Positions 1 through 8,727 of a stretch of DNA of 64,000 nt are shown in pieces (the first letter of the stretch is position 1; each line of letters begins with the position of its first letter). A program made the position numbers and the translations under genes. The DNA lies in the NCBI RefSeq assembly GCF_012184425.1, contig NZ_VTOW01000001.1, positions 496,001 to 560,000 of the forward strand, written 5' to 3'. The notes under the pieces are model-generated. The model did not search any database. It saw only the letters and a program-made list of their open reading frames with translations, and was not told the DNA's origin. The stretch is from Candidatus Manganitrophus noduliformans (lineage in GTDB: Bacteria > Nitrospirota > Nitrospiria > SBBL01 > Manganitrophaceae).

Positions 1-774
1 TTTAAAGTTCCGATCCCCGCCGACCCAGCCGATTCGACGGTTTCCGCGGCGATCCCGTTGAACGACGGGGTGGCGATCCGGTTCGGCGGAAACCAGATGC
101 GCCGGGGCGATGACTGGATCTTCAAGACCCGCTTCCTCGCCGGGGATGAGCCGTCGGGGATCAACCCGGAGACCCGGATCGAGCCGTTGAGCTTCGTGCT
201 GCCGCACGGTGTCCGGCACTACTATGCGCCGCTCGCGATCTTGACCCGCGACGGCGATGCGCCCGAGCCGGACAAGATCCTCGATTTCCAAGACAAACGG
301 CAGCGGGCGGGGAATGCCTCCACCGTCGATAAGCCGATCGCGGATCTTTCCGCCTTTACCGGGGAGGATACCGATCATTTCCTGGGAGGGATCGTCCTTC
401 CTCCGGCCTCGAAGGGGAGCAAGTTTTTGGTCTTCTGGTCGGGGGAGCTCTTCCTTACCGGGGCGGTGCCGAACAACTCGCACCTGGAGATCCGGGCCGC
501 TTTTTACAATGACGAGATGACCGATCCGACGACCGAACCGGACAAGGGGAAGATCCAGGACAAGACGATGAAGATCCCGCTCCGGCGGAAGCAGACCGGC
601 GTGGAGATCCCGATCCAGATGCTCTTCGTCAACAGCGACGCCGGATTCCTCTTTGTGCCGAACAGCTTTGTCCCGACGTCGGTCCAGCTTTTCGCCCGGG
701 TGGACCAGAACGGCTTCAGCGTGGAGCTGGTGAACATGCGTCTGACGGTGTTAGAGTTGAAGAAGAGTTTTTGA
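1..774 (+). CDS. DUF6519-type tail-associated protein, C-terminal part (partial)
   Basis: The reading frame is open from base 1, so the start lies outside the window; 257 codons are visible. The segment RRGDDWIFKTRF, followed about 35 residues later by HGVRHYYAPLAIL, resembles the end of DUF6519 proteins, in which a 'GDYW...' strand is followed by 'P.GI.HHYA.LA'. Those proteins occur in phage-tail-like and contractile-injection gene clusters. The remaining ~150 residues look like a beta-rich domain of unknown role. The gp25 and spike genes downstream on the same strand support a tail-particle setting. Family assignment is from memory of the motif; the function within the particle is unknown. 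Confidence 0.55.
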   Translation, partial: FKVPIPADPADSTVSAAIPLNDGVAIRFGGNQMRRGDDWIFKTRFLAGDEPSGINPETRIEPLSFVLPHGVRHYYAPLAILTRDGDAPEPDKILDFQDKRQRAGNASTVDKPIADLSAFTGEDTDHFLGGIVLPPASKGSKFLVFWSGELFLTGAVPNNSHLEIRAAFYNDEMTDPTTEPDKGKIQDKTMKIPLRRKQTGVEIPIQMLFVNSDAGFLFVPNSFVPTSVQLFARVDQNGFSVELVNMRLTVLELKKSF

Positions 775-785
775 GTAAAATAAGC

Positions 786-839
786 GCTCAGCAATCAGCT
801 TAAACAGAAAATCCTTTGATTTAGCTGAATGCTGAAAGC
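786..839. repeat. intergenic imperfect inverted repeat
   Basis: The 15 bases at 786-800 (GCTCAGCAATCAGCT) are nearly the reverse complement of 823-839, so the spacer can fold into a hairpin with a 22-base loop. It lies between the DUF6519-type gene and the next gene. There is no U-tract, so it is not a classical terminator. Confidence 0.5.
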
Positions 840-858
840 TTCATTATGGAGGTTTTCA

Positions 859-1383
859 ATGCCCGGACGTTACATCTTTACGAAAAAAGACCTGGAGCCG
901 CTTCGGCCCTTTCTTGAGAACCCGGTCGGCCAGCAGCTGATCCAGGGGGCGGTGCCGATCAAAAAAATCACCGGACCGGCGCAGCATGTTGAATTGGCGG
1001 AGGTCGAGCTGCCGGTGACGGTGGAGAGCCGCGAGAACCCGGAGGGGGTGCCGTTGAGCGAGGTGTTGAAAGCGGTCCAGGAAAAGGTTCCGGGGGTGAA
1101 AGGGCTGGCGGTCCGGCAGGGGCGGGTCTCAATTACTTATGAGGGAGAACCTTCGCGGACCGACCGGACGAAGATCGAAAAGCTCCTCTCGAACCGGAAG
1201 GGCCTGGAGGATCTGAAACGGCCGGCCCCCGGTCCCGTCGTGAGGGGGCTAGCGGCGGAGGGCCCGGCGGCGCTGGAGCGGGTGTTGAAAAATGCCGACA
1301 CTCCGGATGCCGAGTGGCTCCGGGCCTTTCGGGCCTACGCCGTCCAAAATCTCATCGGGACCAAGCGCGGCGAGAAAAAATAA
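859..1383 (+). CDS. hypothetical protein in tail-like locus
   Basis: A 174-residue protein of no family I recognise. I chose the ATG at 859 over an in-frame start at 829 because GGAGG lies at 848-852, six bases upstream. The N-terminal half (residues 1-60) is rich in Pro, Val and Glu; the middle has a short alternating beta/alpha pattern (EVLKAVQEKVPGVKGLAV); the C-terminus is helical and basic (KRGEKK). There is no signal peptide or membrane segment. It sits between the DUF6519-type gene and the gp25 gene and its stop overlaps the next start (TAATG), so it is translationally coupled to baseplate genes and is probably a structural or assembly part of the same particle. Confidence 0.7.
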   Translation: MPGRYIFTKKDLEPLRPFLENPVGQQLIQGAVPIKKITGPAQHVELAEVELPVTVESRENPEGVPLSEVLKAVQEKVPGVKGLAVRQGRVSITYEGEPSRTDRTKIEKLLSNRKGLEDLKRPAPGPVVRGLAAEGPAALERVLKNADTPDAEWLRAFRAYAVQNLIGTKRGEKK

Positions 1384-2291
1384 TGGCCCCTTATCTCGGC
1401 AATCTGAAGAGCAACGAGTTTCACGATCTGGCGAACCAGAAAGCGCAGTGCCAGATTTCGGAAATTTTGATGCAGAAGTCCTTCACCCCGGATACGGCGG
1501 GGCAGGCGGTCGCCGAGGGATTTGAGCCGTGCTTTTTCTGCATCGGGACGTTCGCCGATCTGGGGTTGTCCCCCTTGGGCGCGCCGATCACATCCCCTTC
1601 CGATCTGACCGGCCAAGACGAGGGGGCCGGCATGGTCTTGCTGGAGTGGACTTACGCCGACGACATCGAAGCGCAAAAAATCGCGTTTGACCTCTTCTCC
1701 AGCCCCGACCCGCTCGATCCCTTCCGGACGCTTCGCGCCGGGAATCTCAAAGTCACCTCGGCGTTGATCCCCGGCTTTGCAGAGGGGGGGCATTATTACT
1801 TCACGGTGATCGCCCGGCGGGGAGGCGCCTACAGTCTTCCCTCGAAAACGATTCCTCTTTTCGTTCAGCCGGTTCAGGCGCCGATCTTCACCTCCCCCGG
1901 AGGGGGCGGGCCGCCGTCAGTTCCGAGCGGGCTCGGCTTTCCGTTCCGGATCGATGGGACCGGCGGGGTCTACGCCCAGGGGGGCGATCCGCTGCTGCGG
2001 GGGAAGATCCTCCAACTGCTTCTGACGTCGCCGGGGGAGCGGGTGAACCTGCCGGAGTACGGAACCCGCTTGCGCGATCTGGTCTTCGATCCGAACAACG
2101 ACATCCTGGCGGCGACGACCGAGTTCATGGTCAACCGGGCGCTCCAGCGCTATCTGGGGGACGAGCTTCAAGTCGATCAGGTCTCCGTTGCCGCAGAAAG
2201 CGAAGGAAGCACGCTGCAGGTCGAAATCATCTACGTCCGGAAAGCCGATCTGCGGATGGAACGGTTGCGGATCGGGCTGCCGATTCCATAG
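1383..2291 (+). CDS. gp25/GPW-family baseplate protein with N-terminal Fn3-like extension
   Basis: 302 residues. Residues ~183-290 match the GPW/gp25 baseplate wedge family: a GLGFPF opening, then GKILQLLLTSPGERV, PEYGTRLRDLVF and a C-terminal beta region. Residues ~83-162 look like a fibronectin type III or similar Ig-like domain (LLEWTYADD...HYYFTVIARRGG), joined to gp25 by a Gly/Pro linker (~165-182). Residues 1-75 are unknown and hold three cysteines. Ordinary gp25 proteins are only ~110-150 residues, so this is an extended version. Its ATG shares bases with the previous stop. It most likely joins the sheath to the baseplate of a contractile tail-like particle; the extra domain may bind a partner or the cell surface. 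Confidence 0.8.
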   Translation: MAPYLGNLKSNEFHDLANQKAQCQISEILMQKSFTPDTAGQAVAEGFEPCFFCIGTFADLGLSPLGAPITSPSDLTGQDEGAGMVLLEWTYADDIEAQKIAFDLFSSPDPLDPFRTLRAGNLKVTSALIPGFAEGGHYYFTVIARRGGAYSLPSKTIPLFVQPVQAPIFTSPGGGGPPSVPSGLGFPFRIDGTGGVYAQGGDPLLRGKILQLLLTSPGERVNLPEYGTRLRDLVFDPNNDILAATTEFMVNRALQRYLGDELQVDQVSVAAESEGSTLQVEIIYVRKADLRMERLRIGLPIP

Positions 2292-2309
2292 AATAGCGAG
2301 GAGAATAAA

Positions 2310-2352
2310 ATGATTATTTTCCATTTGCCGTTTTCCATTTATCATTTTCCAA
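2310..2352. repeat. low-complexity spacer of TTTTCCATTT-like words
   Basis: The 77-base gap between the gp25 and spike genes contains TTTTCCATTT twice plus related words (ATCATTTTCC). It separates two genes expected to be co-transcribed. There is no coding potential and no hairpin with a U-tract. Confidence 0.4.
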
Positions 2353-2368
2353 TGGGAAGAGGTTAGCG

Positions 2369-3022
2369 ATGGACGAAAGAATGGCCCGGTATGTCGAGCG
2401 GGCCGAAGGGAAATATTGGGGAAAGTATCGCGGGTTCGTTCAGGATAATAACGATCCGGAACAGCTCGGACGGCTGAAGGTGACCGTGCCGAGTCTTCTC
2501 GCGGACGCCGTGAGCGGCTGGGCCTGGCCCGCCGTCCCGTATGCCGGGGCGGGAATCGGCTTCTTTTTCATGCCGCAGGTCGGAGATCTGGTCTGGGTGG
2601 AGTTTATCGAAGGAGAGCTCGACCATCCGCTCTGGACCGGCTGCAGTTGGGGGAAGCCGGGGGGGCAGAGCGAACTCCCCGAGGAGGCGCTTCAATCGTA
2701 CCCGCAGCAGCAGGTCATCAAGACGCCGTCGGGGAATGTGATCATCATCAACGACAGCTCGGGAAGCGAGTCGATCACGGTTCGAACGAAGGAGGGGACC
2801 GAGATTGTCATCGATCGAAGCGGCCAGAAGATCACGATCCAGGCCGATTCGGTGATCGCTCAGGGAGCGTCCGAGATGCCGGAGGAATTGGCGACAAAAA
2901 CCTTCGTCCAGACGATATTCGATACCCACACCCATCCGAGCGGGGTCGGGCCGACCGGGCCGCCCGTGGTGCTTTCCACCACCAATCCGAAGTCGATCAC
3001 GAAGGTGCTCAAGGCGGAATAG
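2369..3022 (+). CDS. gp5/gpV-like baseplate spike protein
   Basis: 217 residues. Residues ~19-95 form the OB-fold spike domain of the phage baseplate assembly protein V / VgrG gp5 family: GKYRGFVQDNNDPEQLGRLKV, AWPAVPYAG, FFMPQVGDLVWVEF, PLWTG. A beta-helix-like repeat follows (VIIINDSSGSESITV, EIVIDRSGQKITIQA), then a short tail containing HTHPSGVGPTGPP, which is typical of these proteins. It would form the membrane-puncturing spike of a contractile particle. Start ATG 2369 follows GGAAGAGG. The next gene begins four bases downstream. No effector domain is fused to the C-terminus. Confidence 0.85.
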   Translation: MDERMARYVERAEGKYWGKYRGFVQDNNDPEQLGRLKVTVPSLLADAVSGWAWPAVPYAGAGIGFFFMPQVGDLVWVEFIEGELDHPLWTGCSWGKPGGQSELPEEALQSYPQQQVIKTPSGNVIIINDSSGSESITVRTKEGTEIVIDRSGQKITIQADSVIAQGASEMPEELATKTFVQTIFDTHTHPSGVGPTGPPVVLSTTNPKSITKVLKAE

Positions 3023-3025
3023 CCG

Positions 3026-3601
3026 ATGCCGCTGAACAAGACCCTCCTCTCCAACCGCCTCAAGGATATCTTCGAAGGAAACGATCCGGCGCAACCGGGG
3101 GAGATCGTTTTTCCGCCCGACGAGACCGAAGCGGGGAAGAAGTGGGCCGAGGCTTACAAGAAATATGCGGAGGGGGCCCAGGCGGGAGCGACGACCCCGC
3201 TGCCCCCTTCGCTCACGGCGGCCCAAACCGCGCTCGCTGGCGCCTTGGCGGCCGGATTCACGGCGGCGAAGGGGGTGCCCCCTCCGGCGGCGGTCTCCGG
3301 ATTGGCCTCTGCGATGGACCTTGCCTTCGTCGCCTTCTGGATGGCCCCGCCGATCGCCTTTGCAGCCCCGCCCCCTCCGGCGCCGCCGACGATGGCCGGC
3401 GTGGTCACCGTCGCCCCGCCGGGGGTCCTCTCCGCCGCTTTGATTGCGCTCTTTACATCGGGGGTGGCCGATAAGAAGACGGCGGCCCAGCAAGCCGATG
3501 CGATCGCGACCCTCTTGGACACCTGGACCAAAACGGTGATGGTCGTCAACACGCCGATCACCCCGCCGGGACCACCCCTGCCGCCGGCGCCGCTGACCTG
3601 A
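3026..3601 (+). CDS. Ala/Pro-rich protein downstream of the spike gene
   Basis: 191 residues. An N-terminal ~50 residues with charged helices (RLKDIFEG...AGKKWAEAYKKYA) precede a long Ala/Pro/Val-rich body containing hydrophobic stretches (residues ~65-85 and ~95-150) and a PPGPPLPPAPL tail. It starts three bases after the spike gene, so the two are co-translated. I recognise no domain family. Position suggests an accessory or structural component of the tail-like particle, or a cargo loaded by it; the hydrophobic segments would fit a membrane-interacting role, but this is a guess. It is the last gene of the locus in this direction. Confidence 0.6.
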   Translation: MPLNKTLLSNRLKDIFEGNDPAQPGEIVFPPDETEAGKKWAEAYKKYAEGAQAGATTPLPPSLTAAQTALAGALAAGFTAAKGVPPPAAVSGLASAMDLAFVAFWMAPPIAFAAPPPPAPPTMAGVVTVAPPGVLSAALIALFTSGVADKKTAAQQADAIATLLDTWTKTVMVVNTPITPPGPPLPPAPLT

Positions 3602-3670
3602 GGCCGTTTGCAGGGCGAACGACTTCTTCGCGCAGGCCGCTCGCCGAAGCGCGAGACCCCGGCGCGCGGA

Positions 3671-4228
3671 TCACCGCACGGCGTCCCTGATTTCGCGTTC
3701 CATCTCGGGGGTCACCTCCGCGGCACGGGCGGGAAGGGCGGCCGTGCCCCGTTCGCCGTGGCGCCCGATATCGTCGATGAGCTGCTCCATTTCGGCGATT
3801 TCACGAACCTGCGACGAAATGATTTGGTCCGCCAGTTCCCGAACACGGGGGTCGCTGATGCGCGCCTTCCGGGCGTTGTTGATCGCGATGGAGTGATGGG
3901 GGATCATCGACTTCATGAAGGTGACGTCTTCGATCAAGACCTGTCTCCGGTTGACGGAGAGGAGGAGGACGCCGGCGAGGGCGGCCGCGGCGAGAACGGC
4001 GATTTTGGTTCCGATCCCTTCGTACATCGCCCACATGAAGCTCAACATCACGACCGTCATGACGCACCCCATCACCAATGATGCGATCAGCCGGTTCATA
4101 CTGAACATTGCGTGGTCAAGGGAGTAGACAAGTTGGTACATCAAAAAGAACATGATGAAGGTCGAGGTCGCGATCATCGCCGCGAATCGGCCCCAGCTCA
4201 TCCCCATCCTCTGTTTTTGCTGATCCAT
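3671..4228 (-). CDS. membrane protein with DUF305 domain
   Basis: 185 residues with three predicted membrane helices (about 12-31, 43-66 and 71-88) followed by a DUF305-like segment: [10 protein letters not shown] at ~105-115, then [16 protein letters not shown] and [13 protein letters not shown]305 proteins are mostly periplasmic helical-bundle proteins, sometimes linked to copper or heavy-metal handling; the HH in MIPHH is the family hallmark. Start ATG 4228 follows GGAGGG. It is convergent with the tail-like locus and has no clear operon partner. A metal-related role is possible, but nothing nearby confirms it. Confidence 0.8.
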   Translation of the reverse strand: MDQQKQRMGMSWGRFAAMIATSTFIMFFLMYQLVYSLDHAMFSMNRLIASLVMGCVMTVVMLSFMWAMYEGIGTKIAVLAAAALAGVLLLSVNRRQVLIEDVTFMKSMIPHHSIAINNARKARISDPRVRELADQIISSQVREIAEMEQLIDDIGRHGERGTAALPARAAEVTPEMEREIRDAVR

Positions 4229-4445
4229 AGTCCCTCCGTCGTTCGGCGCCGCGCTTCGGAGAAGGTCGGGAGGCCCCGGAACTGTGGAGGCAGAGCCTTT
4301 ACCGCGACGACGCGAAAACGGCGCGTATGTCCATCCGTGGCTATTGCAAAACGGGTGCCTTTAAAATCGGAATGGTGAAGGGGGACTCTTGCAGAGCGAG
4401 ACGGTTTTTTGTTTCGCTGCCGCCCCGATCAGCGCAACCGGGGTA

Positions 4446-4831
4446 ATTCCGGGGACACCATACTTAATTCGATGTCTTTTTCTTTACCCCTGGTCTTCGA
4501 CGACGAAAGGATACGGTTTTAGGCTTGGAAATAAAACCCTTCGCCTTCAAGTGGGCGTCCCGTTCGCTCATGTGGGGCCAGAATCATCTGGGCATGATTC
4601 GGCATAAGGCGGTATGCCAGACTACCAACTTGAAACGAGAGCACCATTCGGCTATCCGTCGAATGTAAACTTGGTAATCCTCATCGTGAAAAAATGTCTG
4701 TTGCCGGCGGTTGCCGCGTTGAGTGATGTGTGGGGGATACCGGGCGCGATGACCCGTGCGATTCTAACCATGACGGCAGGGCAACCCTTCGCCTAAGAGG
4801 AGTCAATAATTAAGTATGGTGTCCCCGGAAT
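4446..4831. mobile_element. remnant REP/IS200-type element bounded by perfect 24-bp inverted repeats
   Basis: Bases 4446-4469 and 4808-4831 are exact reverse complements over 24 bases, with core GGGGACACCATACTTAATT. Such GGGGACACCAT motifs commonly flank REP-associated (IS200-like) transposase genes. The interior (338 bp) holds the dead 5' part of a transposase on the minus strand; the rest of the gene is deleted. The unit therefore looks like a non-autonomous derivative of a REP-type element. Confidence 0.65.
4500..4771 (-). pseudogene. REP-associated (RAYT/IS200-like) transposase remnant
   Basis: Reading leftward from ATG 4771 gives MVRIARVIAPGIPH; after a frameshift the frame continues as ITQRGNRRQQTFFHDEDYQ and YIRRIAEWCSRF, and after a second shift as AYRLMPNHAQMILAPHE. 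These correspond to the conserved N-terminus of transposase family Tnp1/Y1-Tnp (typically ARIARVVAPGIPHHVTQRG ... YCLMPNHVHLI). The catalytic HUH motif (His-x-His) has become His-Ala-Gln, there are two frameshifts, and the C-terminal half with the catalytic Tyr is missing. It is inactive. Confidence 0.7.
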
Positions 4832-5323
4832 CCGCCCGCATTTGACGCAGAACGTTTATTTCACAAGTAGAAGGAAAGGGTTGAGGCGGTTGAGCCAGAA
4901 TAGGGGTTGGTCGAACCATCAGATCTGATTGGGAGCCGCTTCAACCCGCTTTAAAGGAATTCCATTTGATCCGCCCATGCCATGAGCCAGAAGGGGTTGG
5001 CCCGACCCAGCGCCTTGGGAACGGAGCCTGTAAACAATCTGAGTGGACACGGCATGGAACCGAATGATTTCTGGAACAGTCAAACAACTGTTTGGGCCTA
5101 AGAGAAGACTGTTTATGGTTTTAGGCTAGATCCGGATGGGTGACTGAAGCGGATCATTCTGAGAATGAGACGACTTCGAACCGACGAAGCCACGGACGCA
5201 GCGATCAAAGTGTGAATCCCGAATATGTATTGTTGGATACTCTGTTAACCTAAAATAGAGGAGGGATCTCTTTTTCACTCTTGACTTCGACTGTTAATGG
5301 GTGGCCCTTTTCTCTCTGCGGAA
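4832..5323. other. intergenic stretch with no recognisable gene
   Basis: No reading frame here looks coding on either strand. The stretch lies between the dead transposase element and the decayed restriction locus and has lower GC than the surrounding genes. It may be decayed mobile DNA, but I can identify no family. Confidence 0.5.
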
Positions 5324-6948
5324 TTACTGCTTCTTTTCTGTGTGCGGCAATGGGGGTAGCCCCAACTCTTTGAGAAATTCGTTATGGCGGCTGATGGCGG
5401 CGGCGATCTTCTGTTCCAGCTCAACCAAGCCTCGATTCACCGCTTGGAGATCGACCTCCTCCTCTGCTGTGGCTGTGCTGACGTAGCGCGAGATATTCAG
5501 GTTGTAGTCGTTCTTTTCAATCTCTTCCATTGCAACGCGGCGGGCGTAGCGGCTCTCTTCCTTCCGGTGCTGGTAGGTGTCGACAATCTTGTCGATGTGT
5601 TCCGGCAGCAGGCGATTCTGACGCTTGCCCTTCTCAAAATGTTCGCTGGCGTTGATGAACAATACATCATCCGGCTTTTTGCAGCGTTTGAGCACCAGAA
5701 TACAACCGGGATGCCGGTGGAGAAAAAGAGATTGGCGGGCAAGCCAATCACGGTGTCGATATGGCCATCCTTGAGCAGTTTGGTCCGAATCCGTTCTTCC
5801 ACGCCGCCCCGGAACAGCACACCGTGCGGCAAGATAATGGCCATCACACCATTGTCACTCAAAAAGTGGAAACCGTGTAACAAAAATGCGAAATCGGCGG
5901 CGGATTTCGGCGCAAGGCCGTAGTTCTTAAAGCGGAAGTCCTCGCCCAACGCGTCGTTCGGCTCCCAACGGTAGCTGAAAGGGGGATTAGCGACCACGGC
6001 ATCGAATTGCACTTTTTTTGCTGGATTCATCTCGTTGAGGATATCCCAGTCGTTGAGCAGCGAGTCGCCGTGGTGAATCTCGAACTCAGTATCCTTCACC
6101 CCGTGCAGCAGCATGTTCATGCGTGCCAGGTTGTAAGTCGTGATATTTTTCTCCTGGCCGTAGATCTTGCCGATACCGTCCTTACCAAGTTGCTTGCGTA
6201 CGTTGAGCAACAGCGAGCCGGAACCACAGGCGAAGTCATATACCTTGTTAAGTTTTTTCCTTCTCCCGGTGGCCGGTTCCTGGCTGTCCAGGGTAACGAT
6301 TCGGGAAAGAATCGTTGAGATTTGCTGGGGAGTGTAGAACTCACCCGCTTTTCTACCCGACCCGGCGGCAAATTCGCCGATCAGGTATTCGTAGGCATCG
6401 CCGAGAATATCAGTTGTGGTGCTGAACTGGGCAATGCCGTCGCCGATCTTCTTTATAAATGGCGCAGAGTTTTTCGTTGCGCAGTTTGGCCGTCTTTCCC
6501 AGTTTTTCGGAGTGTAGCTTGATCTCGGAAAACAGACCCTGAAATGTGCTTTCAAAGGATTTCTCTTCGATATACTTAAAACCCTTCCACGGCGTGTCCA
6601 ACAGGTCGTCATGCTGGGTGCGCGCCATTTCGTATATGCTGCTCCACAGATATGGCGGTTCGATCACATAGTGCACCTTAAGTCGCATCTGCTTCTCAAA
6701 AGCGGGGACATCTTCCACATTCGATTCGTACCAGATCGCCAGCGGCGCGCGCCGCTCGCCTTCTGCAGGCGCGGGATAGTCCCTTCCCAACTCCTTCCGC
6801 GCTGCCGATTCGTAATTGTCGGAGAGATATCGCAAAACAGGAACGACAACATATAGTCACGGAAATCGTCGGCATTCATTGCTCCGCGCAACTGATCGGC
6901 GATGTCCCAGAGGGTCTTTCCAAGTTGGTTGCGCTCTTCTTTTGTCAT
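5324..6948 (-). pseudogene. hsdM: type I restriction-modification methyltransferase HsdM, frameshifted
   Basis: A nearly full-length HsdM is spread over three frames. The N-terminus (MTKEERNQLGKTLWDIADQL) runs from 6948; a shift near 6830 leads to RYLSDNYESAARKELGRDYP; another near 6460 leads to the methyltransferase core with SAM motif FACGSGSLLLNV and N6-adenine motif NPPFSY; a third near 5700 leads to the C-terminus (KKPDDVLFINASEHFEKGKRQNRL), ending at 5324. Adjacent genes are intact, so true decay is more likely than sequencing error. HsdM would pair with HsdS, and no hsdS is present. Its start overlaps the upstream ATPase stop (ATGA). Confidence 0.85.
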
Positions 6949-7608
6949 ACTGCTGTCTCCTCCGGGTGTTGCGGGAACAGCTCGGGATTGAACCGATAGT
7001 TCGCCATAAAGTCGTTTAAGATTTTTGTAAAATACTGCTTATTCTCTTCCAGCATTTCGCGGGGCTCAAAGAGCGAATAATTGCCGTGGCTCAGGACGTT
7101 GATCATGCGTGCATACAGGAGGCCATCCTCATCGTTTTTGTCCTTCTTAATGCAAGCGGAAAAGTTCGGGAACCCATGGAATGAGGCTGTTTTTTCCAGA
7201 ATGCTGCGCAACACATTGAAGTGGTAGGTAGAGAGCTGGCCGGACTCCACGGCCTCATGCAACTCCTTTAGCAACGCGACATGATGAAAGAAGGGTGTGT
7301 CCTTGGTATCGCAGAGCGTGATGGTTCCGTCCGGTTTACTATTCAGGAATAGAGGCTGAAGCGGGTTATCCCTTCGTCTTTCATTCAGCTCATTCCATAC
7401 CACATTAAAAAATAGGGCATGGTGGGAGGAGACAACGGCTTTGATTTGCCCCTTGGCACCCTTCAACAGTTGCGCGAGATGGCAGACTACAGCGATTGCG
7501 TTGTTGTCATCCAGCGAGGAGATGGGGTCGTCGATATAGATATATTTGACCCAGCGATAGGCCTCTTGCTGATCCACGGCCAGTTGGGCGACGGCGAGAA
7601 AGAAACAC
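6945..7608 (-). pseudogene. AAA ATPase of a restriction locus, C-terminal fragment
   Basis: About 215 residues remain: WCFFLAVAQLA, then the Walker B/D-loop region YIYIDDPISSLDDNNAIAV, an H-loop-like VVSSHHALFF, and a helical C-terminus ending at 6945. It resembles the C-terminal part of large AAA/ABC-type ATPases encoded inside type I restriction loci (RloC-like or AAA_13 group). The Walker A half is missing, because at about 7608 the sequence switches to an HsdR N-terminus in another frame. Its stop overlaps the hsdM start. It cannot make a working ATPase. Confidence 0.7.
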
Positions 7609-7933
7609 CAGATAAAGATATTCTCTCGACGATCTGCTCCATGGCGCGGCGGGCGCTGATTTGTAGCGACTTCAGTTCGATCTGCACAAGTGGCAGGCCG
7701 TTGATCAGGAGAATGAGGTCGTAGCGTTGAAAACTGGTGTCAGTGTTGATTCGAAGCTGGTGGACGACCTCAAAGTCGTTTTTGCACCAGTCGCGGATAT
7801 TGACCAGCATATATTCCAGTGGGGTGCCGTCTTTCAGAAACTTTCGCCCAAGGGCGATTCTCTTCGGGTCATAACGGGGGCGAGTATATCCGCGGATTCG
7901 TGAAAAATCAATCCGGGTTTCTCGAGGGACCAA
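7609..7933 (-). pseudogene. hsdR: type I restriction endonuclease HsdR, N-terminal fragment
   Basis: About 105 residues of the HsdR N-terminal nuclease domain remain: LGRKFLKDGTPLEYMLVNI, then RYDLILLINGLPLVQIELK, containing the D...ExK nuclease motif, then RRAMEQIVERI. The helicase motor domains are absent. The frame then runs out of register into the ATPase fragment, marking a deletion junction near 7608 that removed most of hsdR, presumably hsdS, and the front of the ATPase gene. The 5' end may also be eroded, since no ribosome-binding site is evident. Confidence 0.8.
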
Positions 7934-8061
7934 TCGGGGTGGGGGTTTGGCCGGCCGGGACCGTCCGGAAGGGAGCGCTACACCCGGCTCAGAAGATCGT
8001 GAAGCCGATCAATAAGGACCGGGCTAATTTGCTGGGGCGATCTTTGGAGAGGTCGGGGCTT

Positions 8062-8595
8062 TCAATCGTTGCCGGCGCCCTCTTGGCCCTTCGCGTGGAA
8101 CGCTTCATGGAAGGTGACGGTCCCCTGCGGGATCTGTCCGTCGAAAGAGAGAGCGAAGAAAAACTCCGGCGGCACCCCCTCGTGCACGAGTCCCGGGGCG
8201 TTCTTGAACCCGAATTTTTTGTAGTATTCCGGATGCCCCACCAGACAGACCCCTCGCGCCTTGAGGCCTTTCAGCCGGGATAAACCTTCCTCGATCAACG
8301 CCTTGCCGATACCCTGCCGCTGGTGCTCCGGCAACACCGACACCGGTCCCAACCCGTACCAGTTCCTCGTCCCGTCCGAGAGGGTCACCGGCGAGAAGGC
8401 GATATGTCCGACGACCCGGCCGTCGACCTCCGCCACCAGCGAGACGGCGAGGGCCTGGGCGGCGCGGAGCGCCGCGACGATGAACTGCTCCGTGTGGCTG
8501 CTGATCTCCAGGGTCTTGAATGCGGAGACGGTCACCTCCCGGATCGCGTCGACATCCGCCGCTGTCTCGCCCCGGATCACGACCTTCGGATGCAT
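8062..8595 (-). CDS. GNAT-family N-acetyltransferase
   Basis: 177 residues with a single GNAT fold of the YhbS-like type. Visible: IRGETAADVDAIREVTVSAF (beta1/alpha1), VGHIAFSPVTL (beta4), LGPVSVLPEHQRQGIGKALIEEGL (motif A, with the Q/RxxGxG/A acetyl-CoA pyrophosphate loop as RQGIGKA), and VGHPEYYKKFGF, typical of the C-terminal beta-bulge region. It probably transfers an acetyl group from acetyl-CoA to an unknown amine. Start ATG 8595 follows AGGAG. It stands alone between the restriction graveyard and a DUF6544 gene on the same strand. Confidence 0.9.
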   Translation of the reverse strand: MHPKVVIRGETAADVDAIREVTVSAFKTLEISSHTEQFIVAALRAAQALAVSLVAEVDGRVVGHIAFSPVTLSDGTRNWYGLGPVSVLPEHQRQGIGKALIEEGLSRLKGLKARGVCLVGHPEYYKKFGFKNAPGLVHEGVPPEFFFALSFDGQIPQGTVTFHEAFHAKGQEGAGND

Positions 8596-8727
8596 TGATT
8601 TCTCCTTCCTTTCGAATCGTGCCTGAAGCGAGGGGGCCCGAAAGGACTCCTCGCAATGGAGGCTGACGAACGAGCGCGCCGGTGCGGCGCTCCGTCGGCG
8701 GGCGGACCGGCCGCGTGAACAATCGCC

